This document shows, in pieces, positions 35,290-49,390 of a stretch of DNA of 64,000 bases. Both the position numbers and the translations under genes were made by a program. The notes under the pieces were generated by a model that made no database searches, was not told where the DNA came from, and was given only the letters and a program-made list of their open reading frames with translations. The stretch is from assembly GCA_003049465.1 (NCBI GenBank), contig PYSS01000014.1, forward strand, positions 388,892 through 452,891, read 5' to 3'. The first letter of the stretch is position 1, and every line of letters starts with the position of its first letter. Source of the stretch: Magnaporthiopsis rhizophila. Lineage: Eukaryota; Ascomycota; Sordariomycetes; Magnaporthales; Magnaporthaceae.

Positions 35290-35756
35290 TGTTACGACCA
35301 CAGCAGGCAGGGGACAGAAGGGCTGGGGCTAATCCCCAGCGGAACGCCTTTACCCCGCAGTTATAAAGGCCAAAGGCCAAATAACTAAGGCCAAGCTAGC
35401 ACAGGAAGTTACGTAATTAGGCACTCACCTAAACACGGATAATATACCTGCTATAAATATAACAAATATAGCACAGTAATATATTTGCTATAAATATAGC
35501 AAATATAACACGGATATAATAAAGGAATTTAGGGATATATATAAAAGGATTTCCTATTGTGTTGGATAAATTTTAACTGAAATTTCGGCATTAGTTAACC
35601 TAAATTAGCTCCAAAATATCCTTTTGGGCAAATAATAACAAATAATTATTTTACCAAAACCCCCAAACCTTGTGCAAAGCAACCTTATAAACCAGTACTG
35701 TTTAATATTGCCCTTAAATACCTTATTTTAGAAGCAGAAAATTTATAATTGTAATA
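35290..35756 (+). repeat. 5' LTR of chromovirus C
   Basis: 467 bases, TGTTACGACCACAG to ATTGTAATA. Contains TTACGTAA at 35409-35416 and AT-rich dyad units near 35440-35520. Confidence 0.92.
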
Positions 35757-36671
35757 TTTTAACTGATCCTGTTTAGCATTTACCGGAGGTATAAGCAATA
35801 AATAATTATATCGATTGCAACTAAAAAAATCGAAACCGTTATTATTAATAACAAGGATTATAATAATCCTGTTACCGCCCTAAAAATTTTTATCGAAAAA
35901 TTCGAAAAATTTAAAAAACAATCCAAAATTATTTTTACCTATAAATTTTTTACCCCGGATAAATATGATAAAAAAAAAGGCAAATTTAAAATTTTCCTTA
36001 CGGAATGCAAAAGCTATTTTAAATTTTACCAGGATAATTTTTAAAACGATTATTAAAAAATGGCCTATACTGCTATTTATTTGGATAACAAAATTAAAGA
36101 TTGGTTCAAACCCGTGTGGGCCAATTATTTTAAAAAAAATAACAAATTAAACAAATTTATTAAGCTAATATTTGCAAATTTCGATAAATTCGGCAAAAAA
36201 ATTGCCAAAATTTTCGGGCAGATGGACGAAAAAAAAATAGCCAAAAAAAAATTATTTTAGCTGCGCTAAAAAGAACCAGCATCTATTTATACCGCTAAAT
36301 TTCAGCGATTTGTTAATAAACTTAACTGGATAAAAAATACCAAAATATTTTAATTTTATTAAAAATTAAAGGATAATATTAAGGATAAATTGGCCAAAAA
36401 AGAAAAGCTTAAGGATTTTGTCGATTATATTACTAAAAGTATTTATATTAGCAATTAATTATATAAACGATATTTGGAAAAAAAGGTTTAGCAATCCTAG
36501 CCAATATAATAAAATAATAAAATAAACCAGAAAAAAGCCAAATAATAATAATTTATTGCGTATAAAATGCATTTAGGATTTATAAATTTATTTATAAGGG
36601 TTATATATTTTTAGTAGCAAAAAAATAGCACGGGAAATAAAAATATATTAAATAGCAAAATGCTAAAAATG
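35757..36671 (+). pseudogene. Chromovirus C gag, 5' portion
   Basis: Frame fragments near 35880-36260 read like Ty3 Gag: a KFKKQ-like helix, DNKIKDWFKPVWANYF and IFANFDKFGKKIAKIF. They are cut by element C2 at 36672. Stops are RIP-type. Confidence 0.7.
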
Positions 36672-37194
36672 TGTTACAAACGGTTCTCTGCTCCTAGGGT
36701 AGGGTACGCTAGAAAAGGCGCTGAGCAGTAAAATTTCCACAAAGTTGCTTGTGCTGGGAATTGGGGTAATAACAAAGGTCTCGATTGCTTGCCCAAAGGG
36801 ATGCTTTAAAGCTAATTTAAATTGATTAATGCCGAAACCTTAGTTAAAAGCTTTCTAACACAATAAAACAGCCTCCTTTTATACCCGTAAAGGTTTTGCG
36901 TGTAACTTTTGATCCGTCCCTGGACCACAGATCAATTAATTTATAATCCGTTATAAAATCACAAATTATTATTTTAATTTATAATCTGTTATAAAATTAC
37001 AAATTATTGCTTTGATTTATAATTTATTATAAAATTATAAATTATGCTTTATTTAGCTAACCGTTTTGTTATATAACTCTTTTTTTACCCTGGCCTTAGT
37101 TTTGTAGCCTTTGGCCATTTTAATTGCGGGGTAAAGGCGAACCGCTGGGGGTTAGCCCCAACCCTTTTGCCCCTTACCAGTTGTGGTCGTAACA
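36672..37194 (-). repeat. 3' LTR of chromovirus C2
   Basis: 523 bases, TGTTACAAACGG to GGTCGTAACA on the plus strand. Contains the D-type AT dyad units near 36950-37050. Confidence 0.92.
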
Positions 37195-37306
37195 TTAGGT
37201 TTCCTTTTTTAGGCCAAATTTTTTTGGCTATATTTGCTGTCCGTTTTTCCGTTAGTGATAAATATTTTTTTTTTTTACTAATTTCTGTTTTTTTTTTTTT
37301 AACAAA

Positions 37307-37900
37307 ATGTTTGGTTGGGTGCAAAAATATAAACCGGTTATTTTGTTAACCTTTTGCCATAAGGATTTGCTTTTTGCAATATTTGCTTTTATTTTTCCCA
37401 TACCTTTTTATTTATATTATTACAAAATTTTTAAACAGGAGGAATATTTTGCTTTCCTGCAGGACTTTTTTCGTTATGTGGAATATTTTTGTACTAATTA
37501 TCCAAATTGCAATATTTTCGGCCCCAGCCCCGAAAAACTTTGCCAAATAACCTTATAATGCAAAAAAATTAATAATAAGGTGGAAGTTTTGGAAAAAAAG
37601 CTTTTTTAATTGCACAAATAACGGAAAATATGGGCGCAAAAAAAAATGCGCGCAATCCGCCGTAAAATTGATATTATGGAAAAATTAAAACGGGTTAAGC
37701 AGGAGAAAACCGTTAAAATGGCCGTATAGGCCCCTGGCGCACCTCCAATTTTGCCGGCTTCCGAATTTTTTTTATTATTTCCAAACTGGGCTAAATTTGG
37801 GGTTAATCCAAATTTTAATTTGTTGGTTTTGCTTTAACCAAATAAATTATTTTAGTACTGGCATTCCAAACCGAAACCCAAATTCTGGCACTGGTGTTAA
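37307..37900 (+). pseudogene. Antisense accessory frame of chromovirus C2
   Basis: Starts with ATG (MFGWVQKYKP) and keeps one frame for 198 codons to TAA. The first 83 codons are open; later stops are TAA or TAG at Gln-type positions. It shows CTNYPNCNIFGPSPEKL, a Cys-Lys-Lys, then a basic helix (MRAIRRKIDIMEKLKRVKQE) and a Trp/Tyr-rich end. It is clearly homologous to the frames at 63115 and 56836 but belongs to a different subfamily in its N-terminal half. Confidence 0.72.
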
Positions 37901-40900
37901 CTTTTTTTTAAAGGTTTTTTGTTAATATTTTTCAAAAATTTTTGGCGCATTTTTTAGGTTTATTTTTTTTTCCCAAATGCTTTTTTTAATTTTGTACCCT
38001 GCCCATTTAACTAAATAATATTTAGTTCCGTTAATAATATTTTTATCCAAAATTTTTTCGATTTTATACTTTTATTTTGGATCGATTTTTATTAATTTGT
38101 TACTTTTAAACCCTAATAATGCTGATTTAAACAAATTAATATAAAAAATTGGATAGTTATATATGGTTAGTGGCAGTTAAAATTTATAATTAATATCGGA
38201 AATTTTTTTTAAAATTTTGAACGGTTTTAATTTTTTGTGATTTAATTTATTATTTGGTTATTTTATTTTGATATTGTATCGAAAAAAATAAATATTATCC
38301 CTTTTTTTAAAAATCGGTTTCTCGATCCTTTTTTTGTTGGCCTGCATAAATATGCACTGTTGCAATTTTTTTAATTTTGCCTGGAGGTTTTTGTGCAGCT
38401 TGGTAAATTCTTTTACCTATATTTCCGCTGCTAAAATATATGGTTCTGCTTTGGGCTTTTTGTACACCGTAAATATAAACCCGTAATTTGTATAAAACGG
38501 TATAATTCCTATACTTTTGTATATTAAACTGTTATATACAAATTATACTATAGGAAATAATTATACCCAGTTATTTTGTTTATAATTAATAAAATAACGT
38601 AAATATTATTTTATGGTTTGGTTTGTTCGTTTTATTTATTTATCCGTTTAAAAATAATAGGCTATAAAAAAGGCATGTTTTATACTTAAACTGGTTATAA
38701 GCTATTTTCAAAATTTGCTATTAAATAGTTTATTTCGGTCCGTAATTATATATTTTGGTATTCCGTATTTTGCAATTATATTTCGGATAAAAATATAAAT
38801 TAGCTTTATAATTTTTGCTTTTTTCTTAAATAGCAAATATATGGCATATTTGGTAAATTGGTCAATTATTACCATAATATTATTATACTGGATATTTATA
38901 AAGGGTTTTTTTAATTTGGATAGCCCTATAATAAAATCCACTGTAACTTTTTGCCAAATTTTGCTAAATACTGGTAAGGGCTGGAGCAATCCATAAAGCT
39001 TATATTTATTTGCTTTATTTTTTGCACAACTTTTATAATTTTTGATTGCCTTTTGTATTTTGGCGCGGGTTTTTATAAATCCGTGGTGCTAGCAAAGTTT
39101 TTTCCAGGTTTTAACAACCCCCTGGTGTTTATTGGCCATTTGGCTATAAATTTGCTGGATTTTTTCTGGAATTTAGCTTTTTTATCGGGTTATTTTAGCC
39201 AATACCCGCTGCGCCGAAATCAGGGATCCATTTGGTTTTTTGGCCAAAACTGCGCATATTTCTGATAGTATATCCACCTAATGGTTCGGTTGCCGGCTCA
39301 GGATATTTGCTTGGCCATTTTTTAATCCTTTCCTAATCTTAATTCGAAGGTTATAATTTTAAAAGAACTGGTTTTATCGGATTTATTTTTTGTTTAATAC
39401 TTGGCTAATAATAAATTGTAATAGGTTTTTGTAATTGATATACACCATAATTTGGTAATTAGCTTTGCACAAATATACCCTCCATTTTTCCAAAATTTTA
39501 ATAATAATAAAAAACTTTTTATCGTAAATTTGATAATTTAATTTAGATTTATTCAGTTTTTGCAAAAAAAATGTGCAAAAGTGCAATTTTTTTTGGTTAT
39601 TTTATTGCCCCAATTATTTTTCGATAGCAAAATCCGATATATCGATTTTAATTTTAAAGGGTTTTTCTGGGTTTGGTATTGCCAGTACCGGTGTTTAAAT
39701 AATAGCTTTTTTTAGCAAATTAAAAATTATTTATTCTTATATTCCCTAATAAAATTGGATATTATTTTTGGTAAAATTCGTAAATAATATGGCCTTTTTG
39801 CTAAAATTTTGGATAAATTTTCGGTAAAAGTTCAGGAACCCCAAAAAACCTTGCACTTTTTTAATTATAATAAATACAGGCCAATCTTTTACCACCTGTA
39901 CCTTTTTGGGTTCCATCCAAATTTTCTTTTATTTAATAATAAACCCGAGGAAAATTATTTTTAAGGAATGCCATATGCATTTATCCGGGTTAACCAAAAA
40001 TTTTGCATTCTGCAATTTTTATAGCACCTTATATACATATTATTTGTATTTTTCCAACATATTTGAAAAAATCAGGATATTATCCAAATATGCAAGGGCA
40101 AAAATATCGAGGTATTTTTGCAGTATATAATTAATTATTTGCTAAAATATAACTGGTATATTAATAAGCCCGAAAATTATTATCAATAATTCAAAAACTC
40201 CAAATTTAATTCGAAAAGCAGTTTTTTATTTATCCCCTTTTTTAATTTTTAGCAGGCCATAAATTTTGCATAAATTTAGGGCTATAAACCACCGATTTTT
40301 TCCGAGCCTATTTTTAAATTTATCGATTAGGAATAAAGGATACCAATCTTTTATTATTTCCTAATTTAACGGATAATAATCGATATATATCCGTTCCTTT
40401 CCGTTTTTTTTGGGAACAAACAAAATTTTATATTCCACAGGAAAATCGAAAGGTTTGGTAAATCCCTTCCTAATTTTTTCCTTTAACTATTTTTGCAACA
40501 GCTTTTTTTGCTAAAGGTTTAATCGATACAATTTTTAATACTTAAATTATATTTCCGGTTTAAGCTTAATTTTATAATCAAACGATCCATATTTCAATAA
40601 TACCATTTCCAAATTTTTCTAAAATAATTTCCAGTACTTGTGGTATTTTTTAAAAATATTTTTAAATCCATCCTTAATAATTTTCTGCTTATTAGATTTA
40701 TTTGCATCCGTATTTATTAGCATTTTGGTTAGTGCAATTTGCCGGGGCTAATTATTATATCCTGCTATTATTGCGGCTATCCTTTTTGGCGTTTAACCTT
40801 TATTATTCGGGGCCCGTGGCTATTGGGCTTTTTTGCTGGTTAATAATAACTTCCTTTATTAAATTTGTTCGGTAACCCAATTTATTAGGGGGTTATATTT

Positions 40901-43401
40901 TTTAAGCCATGGAATACCTAAAATCAGGTTTTTCCCTTTTATATTTATAACATCCAGGGTTATTTTGCAAATTTTTCCCAAAAATTAAAACTTAAAATAA
41001 TTAGTTTTAGTATTAATTTTTCCTTTATTAAACGTAACTGGCTCCCATTCCACCATTATAAGGTTATATGGTTCCTTTTTTTAATATATCGGAATGCTGT
41101 ATCTTTTTACCGTTTTTAATAAAAAATAATTTCCTTAAATTTTGCAATCGATTATAATTTTTATTTTTTGCCCTTTTTAATATATTATTATCCTGATATA
41201 TTTATATTGGTCGGTAATCATTATTATTAAAAACCTTGCTAATTATTGCCTTATCCGTGCCCTGTTTTTGGGTAAGCTCCCTAATTTTTTGCTTGGGGCG
41301 CCTGTTATTGGGATCCAACTATTTTTATTAATTGGGCAAACCCGTTCGTCCAGGTTTTTGCTTTTTTTTTTATATATACCTTGCATTTCGGTTTTCTATA
41401 TATCTGGTATATAAAAATTCCTGTTAGGCATATTATAAAATAAGCTGGTAATAATATAAAAGTTACTGCTAAATTTTTATAGCCCATTTTTGTTATTTAC
41501 CATTTCGGAAACTGGTATTCTTATTATAAATACCGTATTGGTTTTTTTTTTTTTTTTTGTGAAAAAAAATTATGCTTTAGTTTTTTGGCCATATGTTACC
41601 TGTAATTATTATACAGGTATTTGGCCCAAAAAAGTTTATTATAATAGCCTGTATCGGGATCCATATTTTTATAATTTAGCATATATAGCTGTGCTAATTG
41701 TTAATTCAGGTTCGGAATATTTTTAAATAGTGCCCCGTAATAAATAACCAATTGGTTATTTTTTAACCAATCCAGGGGTTTTTTTTTATTATTTTGCGCC
41801 AGTTTTTTGCATATTAAACCATTAATAGGTTTGGGCTAATCCCAAAATTATTAATTTATTTCCAGGAACCTGAATAAAATATACGCTTTCCGTACTTTTT
41901 TTTTAGTTATAAAGGGTTATTTTCCCATATCGATCAGTTATTAATCGAGTTTTTGCTGGAGTTTTTTAAAATCGACCATATATTGTTCCCTGCTGGGTTT
42001 TTTATTATTGGGGTTTATTTTTGTAATTTTCCAATATTTTATTAGGCCCAGTTTTTTTTCCTGGGCTTGCAGCTAATGCGTTTGGCCCAAAGGTAATTCC
42101 ACCTTTGCATTTATATTTAAGCTTTTTTCGAATTTGTTAACCGAGGTGTTTGATATATTTTTGTACCGGGCTAGTTTTTTGAATTTTTTGTTATTATTTT
42201 GGGGTTGGCCAGTTTGTTGCAATATGGCGAACTATTGTTTAAAATAATATTTTGTGGCATTTTTATCGGAATAATGGGTTATACAATTTTTATCGAAATA
42301 ATAGGTTTAATTAAATAATGCTTCGGGGCATAGGTTTTTTTTTGCTATTTGTTCGATCGTTTTGGAAGAATTTGGGATTATAAGCTAATAGCCCTCCGGC
42401 GCGCCTTTTCGGCGAAAGATGGCCGTTTATCGGTTTTTTTGCAAACAGTCCTTTTTAATATATCCTTTTTTTTTATATTTGAAATATTTCCCATTTTTTG
42501 GGTCCTTGAACCTGATGTGTTTTTATTTTTTGTACTGGTGTGTGGCCTTTGCGCTGAAATTTATGGGTTCAAAATATATACCGTAAGCTATGAATTATTA
42601 TTATTTTGCTTTTTTTTGGTTAATTTTGTTATTTTGCACCACTGGCTTGGTTTGCTGGGCTTTTTTTTCGAGGCGATATTTGTACAGTTTATTGCTGATA
42701 CGGACGGTTATAATAATATAATTAATAAAATTTTCAGGTTATTTCTGTTTGGATAATTTGTTTTTTATATTATCCTTTAATTTTTGATAAAGCTGGGTTA
42801 TTTTGGTATTTTTTGTTTAGTTAAGTTTGTTAATTAACCGCTGGAATTCGGAAATATAAATTGATACGGGGCTTTTTTATTAAAGCTGAAGCAGTTTTTT
42901 TTCAGCCACCCGTTTTTTATCGATCTGTTCGAAAATTTTAGCAATTTTTTCACCGAACTTTTCGAAATTGGCGAATATTAATTTGGTTTTTTTTTTGGAT
43001 TTGTTGTATTTTTTTAAATAATTAAACCAAATGGGCTCGAACCAATTTTTAATTTTGCTATCCAGGCGCGTGGCCGTATAGGCGATTTTTTATTCTTTCC
43101 GTTGGAAATAATTTTGATAAAACAGGAAGTACCCTTTGTATTTGGTTAGGAACGTTTTAATTTTGCTTTCTTTTTTATTATATTTGTTGGGTGAGGGGAA
43201 TTTGTAGGATTTGATGGTAATATAGGGTTTGGCCTGAGCTTTTTTAAATTTTTCGATTTCCGCAATAAGTATTTGTATGGCCGCCGAAAGGTTATTATAT
43301 ATTTTGCTAATAATAGTGATGCTTTCGGGTTTTTTGCCTGCAGTTGATATAATTATTATTGCTTGTTACTTTCGGTAGGTACTGAACAGGATTAATCAAA
43401 A
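37901..43401 (-). pseudogene. Chromovirus C2 gag-pol remains
   Basis: Minus-strand coding order as in B: Gag, zinc knuckle near 42500, hydrophobic linker (LLPAYFIICLTGIFIYQIY) at 41487-41305, protease, RT, RNase H near 39586-39383, integrase core 38989-38708. The linker frame and the integrase frame differ by -1, as in B and D. Broken by RIP-type stops. Confidence 0.8.
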
Positions 43402-43924
43402 TGTTATAAATGGTTTTCTGCTTTTAGGGTAAGGTATGTTAGGAGAGGCGCTAAATAATAAGATTTTTATAAGGTTATTTGTGCTGGGAATTGGGGTAAT
43501 AATAAAGGTTTTGATTGTTTGCCTAAAGGGATGCTTTGGAGCTAATTTAGGTTAACTGATGCCGAAGCCTTAGTTAAAAGCTTTTTAACATAGTAAAATA
43601 GCTTTTTTTTATACCCGTAGGGGTTTTGCATGTAACTTTTGATCCGTTTCTGGATCACAGATCAACTGATTTGTGATTTGTTATAAGATTATAAATTATT
43701 ATTTTAATCTGTGATCTGTTGTGAGATTACAAATTATTGTTTTGATTTGTGATTTGTTGTAAGATTACAGATTATGCTTTGCTTAGCTAACCGTTTTGTT
43801 ATGTAACTCCCTTTTTACCCTGGCCTTAGTTTCGTGGCCTTTGGCCACTCTGATTACGGGGTAAAGGCGAACCGCTGGGGGTTAGCCCCAGCCCTTTTGC
43901 CCCCTGCCAGCTGTGGTTGTAACA
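43402..43924 (-). repeat. 5' LTR of chromovirus C2
   Basis: 523 bases, the same length as the partner. The inner boundary reads TGTTATAAATGG after RIP. Confidence 0.92.
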
Positions 43925-43929
43925 AAATG

Positions 43930-46900
43930 GAGGATGTTTTGAATGCAAATAATAAGGGTATATTAAAAAAGATTACTTTTAAAAATAGCTAGTAGTTATC
44001 CGATACACGGACCAGGAAAAAGTTTTATATTTAGAAGTTTTATTTAGCTGGATTTATTGCTTTAATAATGGGTGCCTTATGCATAAGTTAGATAAGGATG
44101 GATTGGGTTGGTATTTCTAGCGGCAATTGGCCGTTACCCAACGGATTAGCGGGTTGGACGGGGTATTTATAATATCCGAACTTAAAGAATTAAAAAGTTA
44201 GGAAACGTTAAAAACAGTTGATATACTTATTAATAATAATATTAAAGCTTTTTAAAAGGAATAACACGCTATTTAACAAATTTTAGCAATATTTAAAGGC
44301 CTGTTGATCCAAAACGGAGTATTGGATATATCGGTTAAGAATAACGAAAAAAGTTTCGATCAGGAATTATTTGGTTAAATATATTTAACCAAAAGGCCGG
44401 AAAATAAGGGTTTCGAACTGAATAAATTTTGGGCATCCGTAAAAAAAAATCCCAAAAAGCACAAAAAATAAAATACGGAAATAACGAGCAAAAGAAAAAT
44501 GTATGTTATGTGCAGTAATAAGGGGGAAATATTTTATTAAGGAATTTATACTTATACCCATAAAGTGCCGGTATATTTATTATTCGAAATATGGCCTAAT
44601 AATCCGAAAGGATCCGGAAATTGCAAATTATACCGCAGGGTGCCTGCAATAAAAAATAACGGTAAATATTTAAATTGGGGCCGAAATAACCAAACCGTTA
44701 TTTATTATGGGGAAAATATGCACCAAGTATAATATTAGGAAAGCAATCCGTTCTTATACCAGCAAAATTATATAATTAATAAGAATTATAAAAATTTGGC
44801 GGTGGATAGCCCAAAATATGCAGAAATTTTTTGGGCAAAATATTTATATTATACTTGCAGCAATTATTTGCCCAAAAAGCTGAAAAATAACTGGTTTTCA
44901 ATAAAGAATAGCAAAAAGCCCCAAAACCTGCCAAAACAGGAATAACAGCTGCCTAAATAGCAAATTATATTACAAAATTGCATCGAAAAAATAACAATAT
45001 TTACCCCAATATTTTATTATTTTATAATATATATAGCAGGATTATTACTATATTACATTTGCAAAAAGCCAAAATATAAATACTATGCCGAAAAAAAAAT
45101 CAAAAATTAGCAAACTGGATAACTTTACCCAGGTTATTAGTATAAACCAAAAAATTAGGGTATTTTACCGAAATAAAGGTTTGGTATGGATAAAAAAAAA
45201 AAATTTAAAAAAATCCTAATAAAAATTATAATAAATTATCCATTTTATATCCGGAAAATGGTTAAATAGCAAGGATAATAATTAATAACAATAATTAATT
45301 ACGGATTTAATAAAAATTATATTGCACCAAAAATAATAGCAAAATACGGCATACCAATATACCGGAAATAATAGCCTTATCATTTTGGAACCATAGAAAA
45401 AAAACCAGTTATTTATAACGGTAAAATAATCGATTCGGAAATAAATCGATTCAGGTTCGAAATTTTGGGGAAAATTTGCAAAATTACCCTGGATACTATA
45501 AATATAAAAAAAGAAAATCTAATTTTGGATTTTTCTTGGTTTAAGGAATTTAATCCCCTGATAAATTGGGTTTCGGAGGAAATTTAATAAAGGAAATTAT
45601 TATCGGAAAACAAAAAAGCCCAATAATTACAGGCCCCAAACCATAAAAAATAAAAACCAAATAAAATTACTATAATAATAATAATAGGATTTGATAATTA
45701 ACCCTAGCAAATTATACCGATAGATTTATATTTATTAGGCAATATTAACTTTAATAACAAAAAATTCCAAAAATAAAGGATAAATTATAAAAAAAAAATA
45801 ATTAAAATTATAATTTAAAAAAAAGCACAATTAAAATTAATAACCAAAAAACAAAAACAATAAAAAATTACAACTAGGGTTATAATTAATTTAACAAACA
45901 GGCATATTAGCATTTAAGAAATATTCCTGAAAAATATTATCGGTACTGAAAAATGTTCCAAAAAAACCTAGGAATAAAATTTCCAAAATACGGACCATTC
46001 GATTATAAAATTAAGCTTAAACCAAAAGTATAATTTAATTACCAAAAATTGTACCGGTTAAACCCAAAATAATAAAGGTTATTACAAAAACAATTTGCGA
46101 AAAATTTGGAATAAGGCATTATCCGATTTTCGGATTTCCCTGTAAAATACGGAATATTATTTGTTCCCAAAAAAAATGGAAAAAAATGGATATATATCGA
46201 TTACTGTTTGCTAAACGAGGCCATAATAAAGGACCGGTACCTTTTATCTTTTATCGACAAATTACAAAACAGGTTTGGCAAAGCCAAATGGTTCACGGTT
46301 TTGGATTTATATAAAATATATAGCTTATTAAAAATTAAAAAAGGACACGAATAAAAAACCACCTTTCGAACCCGGTTAGGAATATACAAATTACTGGTGA
46401 TAATTTTCGGGCTTATTAATGCACCAGCCACATTCCAGCAAATAATTAATTATATATTACGGGAATATTTAAATATTTATGCATTTATTTATCTAAACGA
46501 TATTTTAATTTTTTCAAAAATGCTAAAAAAATATAAGGAGCATATATATAAGGTTTTGCAAAAATTGCAAAATATAAAACTTTTAATTAAGCCCGAAAAA
46601 TGCACGTGGCATATACAAAAAGTTATTTTTCTAAAATATATGGTTATACCGGGTTAGGTACGGATAAAACCAAAAAAGGTATAAATAATAAAAAAATAGC
46701 CCAGATTTATTAATATTAAAAAATACAAAGCTTTTTGGATTTTTTGAACTTTTATCGGCAATTTATCCGGAATTTTAGCAAAATAGCGCTTTTATTTACA
46801 AGTTTTACCAAAAATAACATTTAATTTTATTGGGGGATACAAAAATAAAAGGTTTTTAACCTGCTAAAGGAAATTATAATATAAAAACCAGTGTTAATTT

Positions 46901-48672
46901 TACCAAACCCAGATAAACCTTTTAAAATTAAAACCGATGCATTAAATTTTGCAATTAGGGCTTAATTCGGCTAACAAAATAATAATAAAAAACTGTACCC
47001 TTATACTTTTTTATTATATAAGTTTAATGGACCAAAATTAAATTATCCGATCCATAATAAAAAATTTATAACTATTATTCGAGCATTGGAGGAATAAAAA
47101 ATATACTTGTACCAAACAAACTATTAAATTATAATTTATACGGATTATAAAAACCTGGCACATTTTACCACCTGCCAAATATTAAATAAACGATAAATTC
47201 GGTGGAGCCAGTTTTTCCAGGATTATAATTTTAGGATCAAATATAAAAAAGGATCGGAAAACGGCCAAACAAATGCCCTAAGCCGCCGATCGGATCATAA
47301 AAATAAAATGCCGCCAAAAACGTATATAATTTTAGCACAAAAACCAGACGGGTTTTTGGTTCCAGCATAACAAATACTAGCAAAAATTATACCCCAAGAA
47401 AAATAGATTTCGGAAAAAATTTAACAGGTTTACGGCCGGTTGGTATACGGATATTAAAAAATTATAAAAACCTGGAAAAAATTTCGGCAGTATTACGGGT
47501 TTATAAAAACCCGTGCCAAAATACAGGAAATAATTAAAAATTATAAAAGCTGCGCAAAAAACAAAGCAAATAAATACAAATTTTACGGATTATTTTAGCT
47601 TTTGCCAGTATTTAGCAAAATTTGGCAAAAAATTATAACGGATTTTGTTATAGGGCTATCCAAATCAAAAAAACCCCTTATAAATGTTTAATATAACAAT
47701 ATTATGGTAATAATCGACCAATTTACCAAATATGCCATATATTTGCCGTTTAAGGAAAATATAAAAATTACAAAACTAATTTATACTTTTATTCGAAATA
47801 TAATTGCAAAATACAAAATACTAAAATATATAATTATAAACCAGAACAAATTATTTAATAGCAAATTTTGGAAATAGCTTATAACCAGCCTAAGTGCAAA
47901 ATATGCCTTTTTTATAGCATATTATTTTCAAATAAATAAATAAATAAAATAAACGAATCAAATTATAAAGCAATATTTATATTATTTTATTAATTATAAA
48001 TAAAATAACTGGGTATAATTATTTTTTATAGCATAATTTGCATATAATAATTTAATGCACAAAAATACAAAAATTATATTATTTTATACAAATTACAGAT
48101 TTATATTTATAATATATCAGGAACCTAGGGCAAAATTATATATTTTAGCAGCAAAAATATCGGTGAAAAAGTTTATTAAACTGTATAAAAATTTTCAGGC
48201 AAAACTAAAAAAATTGCAATACTATATATTTAAACAGGCTAATAAAAAAAGGATGGAGGAACCGATTTTTAAAAAAAGGGTTAGCATTTATTTTTTTCGA
48301 TATAATACCAAAATAAAATGTTTAAATAATAAATTAAACCACAAAAAATTGGAACCGTTTAAAATTTTAAGGAAAATTTTTAACATTAATTATAAATTTT
48401 AACTGTTATTAATTATAAAAAACCACCCGGTTTTTTATATCGATTTGTTTAAACCAGCATTATCAGGGTTTAAAAATAATAAGTTAATAAAAATTAATCC
48501 AAAATAAAAGTACAAAATCGAAAAATTTTTGGATAAAAATATTATTAACGGAATTAAGCATTATTTGGTTAAATAAGCAGGGTATAAAATTAAAAAAAGC
48601 ATATAAAAAAAAAAACCTAAAGGTGCACCAAAAGCTTTTAAAAAGTACCGGCGAAAAGCTTTTGGTAAAAAG
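43930..48672 (+). pseudogene. Chromovirus C gag-pol remains, 3' of the C2 insertion
   Basis: A hydrophobic stretch near 44985-45100 reads FYYFIIYIAGLLLYYIC followed by KKPKYKYY, matching the linker in B, C2 and D. RT: FGLINAPATFQQIINYIL and IYLNDILIFSK (active-site YLDD altered to YLND) at 46397-46657. RNase H 46900-47150. Integrase core about 47620-47880 (IIDQFTKYAIYLPF). A chromodomain-like end near 48530-48600 is poorly preserved. Confidence 0.8.
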
Positions 48673-49275
48673 TTAATACCAGTGCTAAAATTCGGATTTT
48701 GGTTCGAAATGCCTGTACCAGAATAATTTACCTGGTTGGAACAAGGCCAATAGGTTAAAATCAATCCCGTAATCGGTCCAGCTCGAAAATAACGGAGGAA
48801 AATCGGGGACTGGCAAATCGGAAAATGCAATAAGGGCTTATATGGCCGTTTTTTCGGCTTTTCCCCATTTAACCCGTTCCAGTTTTTTAATATTGCTAAT
48901 TTTGCAACGAATTGCACGGGTTAATTTTTTATGCTACTGTTTTTTTTGTTTATAAAAGCATTTAATTTTTGCGTTAATAAACCGATGCTTTTTTTTTGTA
49001 ATTTTCAGCTTTTTTTTTATATAAACGTGCTGGGTGCTATAAATAAGGAGGTATTTGGGAAACGGGCCCAGAATATTATAACAAAAATGCCCAAAACAAA
49101 TGCACCGGTTATAATATGAGCGATTGCGCAAAAATGCATTATAATAAAAAAAACTATCGGTTTTGTAATTGGAACAAAAAGGCATAATAAAAAGAAATAA
49201 AATAATAAAAACCAAAAAATTATTCCGGCGAATAATTAAGGATATTGGCTTATATTTTTGCATTTTGCCGAACAT
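48673..49275 (-). pseudogene. Antisense accessory frame of chromovirus C
   Basis: Starts with ATG at 49275 (MFGKMQKYKP) and reads 201 codons to TAA at 48675-48673 with no frameshift. The first 113 codons are open. Contains PFCSNYKTDSFFYYN, RCICFGHFCYN, ILGPFPKYLLIYSTQHV, a Lys-rich helix, SSWTDYG and a GKLFWYRHFEPKSEF end. It pairs closely with the intact copy at 63115. Confidence 0.75.
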
Positions 49276-49390
49276 TTTATTAAAAAAAAAAAGGGGATAA
49301 AAATTGGTAAAAAAAAAGGCATTTATTATTAACGGAAAAAAGGGGCTGTAAATATGGCCAAAGGGATTTGGCCTAGGAAAGAAAATCTAA

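Larger units (their letters stand above)
36672..43924 (-). mobile_element. Chromovirus C2, nested inside chromovirus C
   Basis: Two 523-bp LTRs (36672-37194 and 43402-43924), AAATG duplications at 36667-36671 and 43925-43929, 7253 bases in total. Minus orientation. Recognisable: the Gag/CCHC zone at 43300-42350, a hydrophobic segment at 41487-41305, RT near 40000-39780, and integrase core at 38989-38708 (VDFIIGLSKLKKPF and IITDRNKLFNSKF). A plus-strand antisense frame lies at 37307-37900. Same subfamily as element D. Less decayed in places than element C. Confidence 0.93.

Noticed and set aside
36960..37050. Spaced AT-rich repeats in LTRs resembling a CRISPR-like array
   Set aside because: Eukaryotic context, no unique spacers of constant length, and the same units occur in every LTR of the subfamily.
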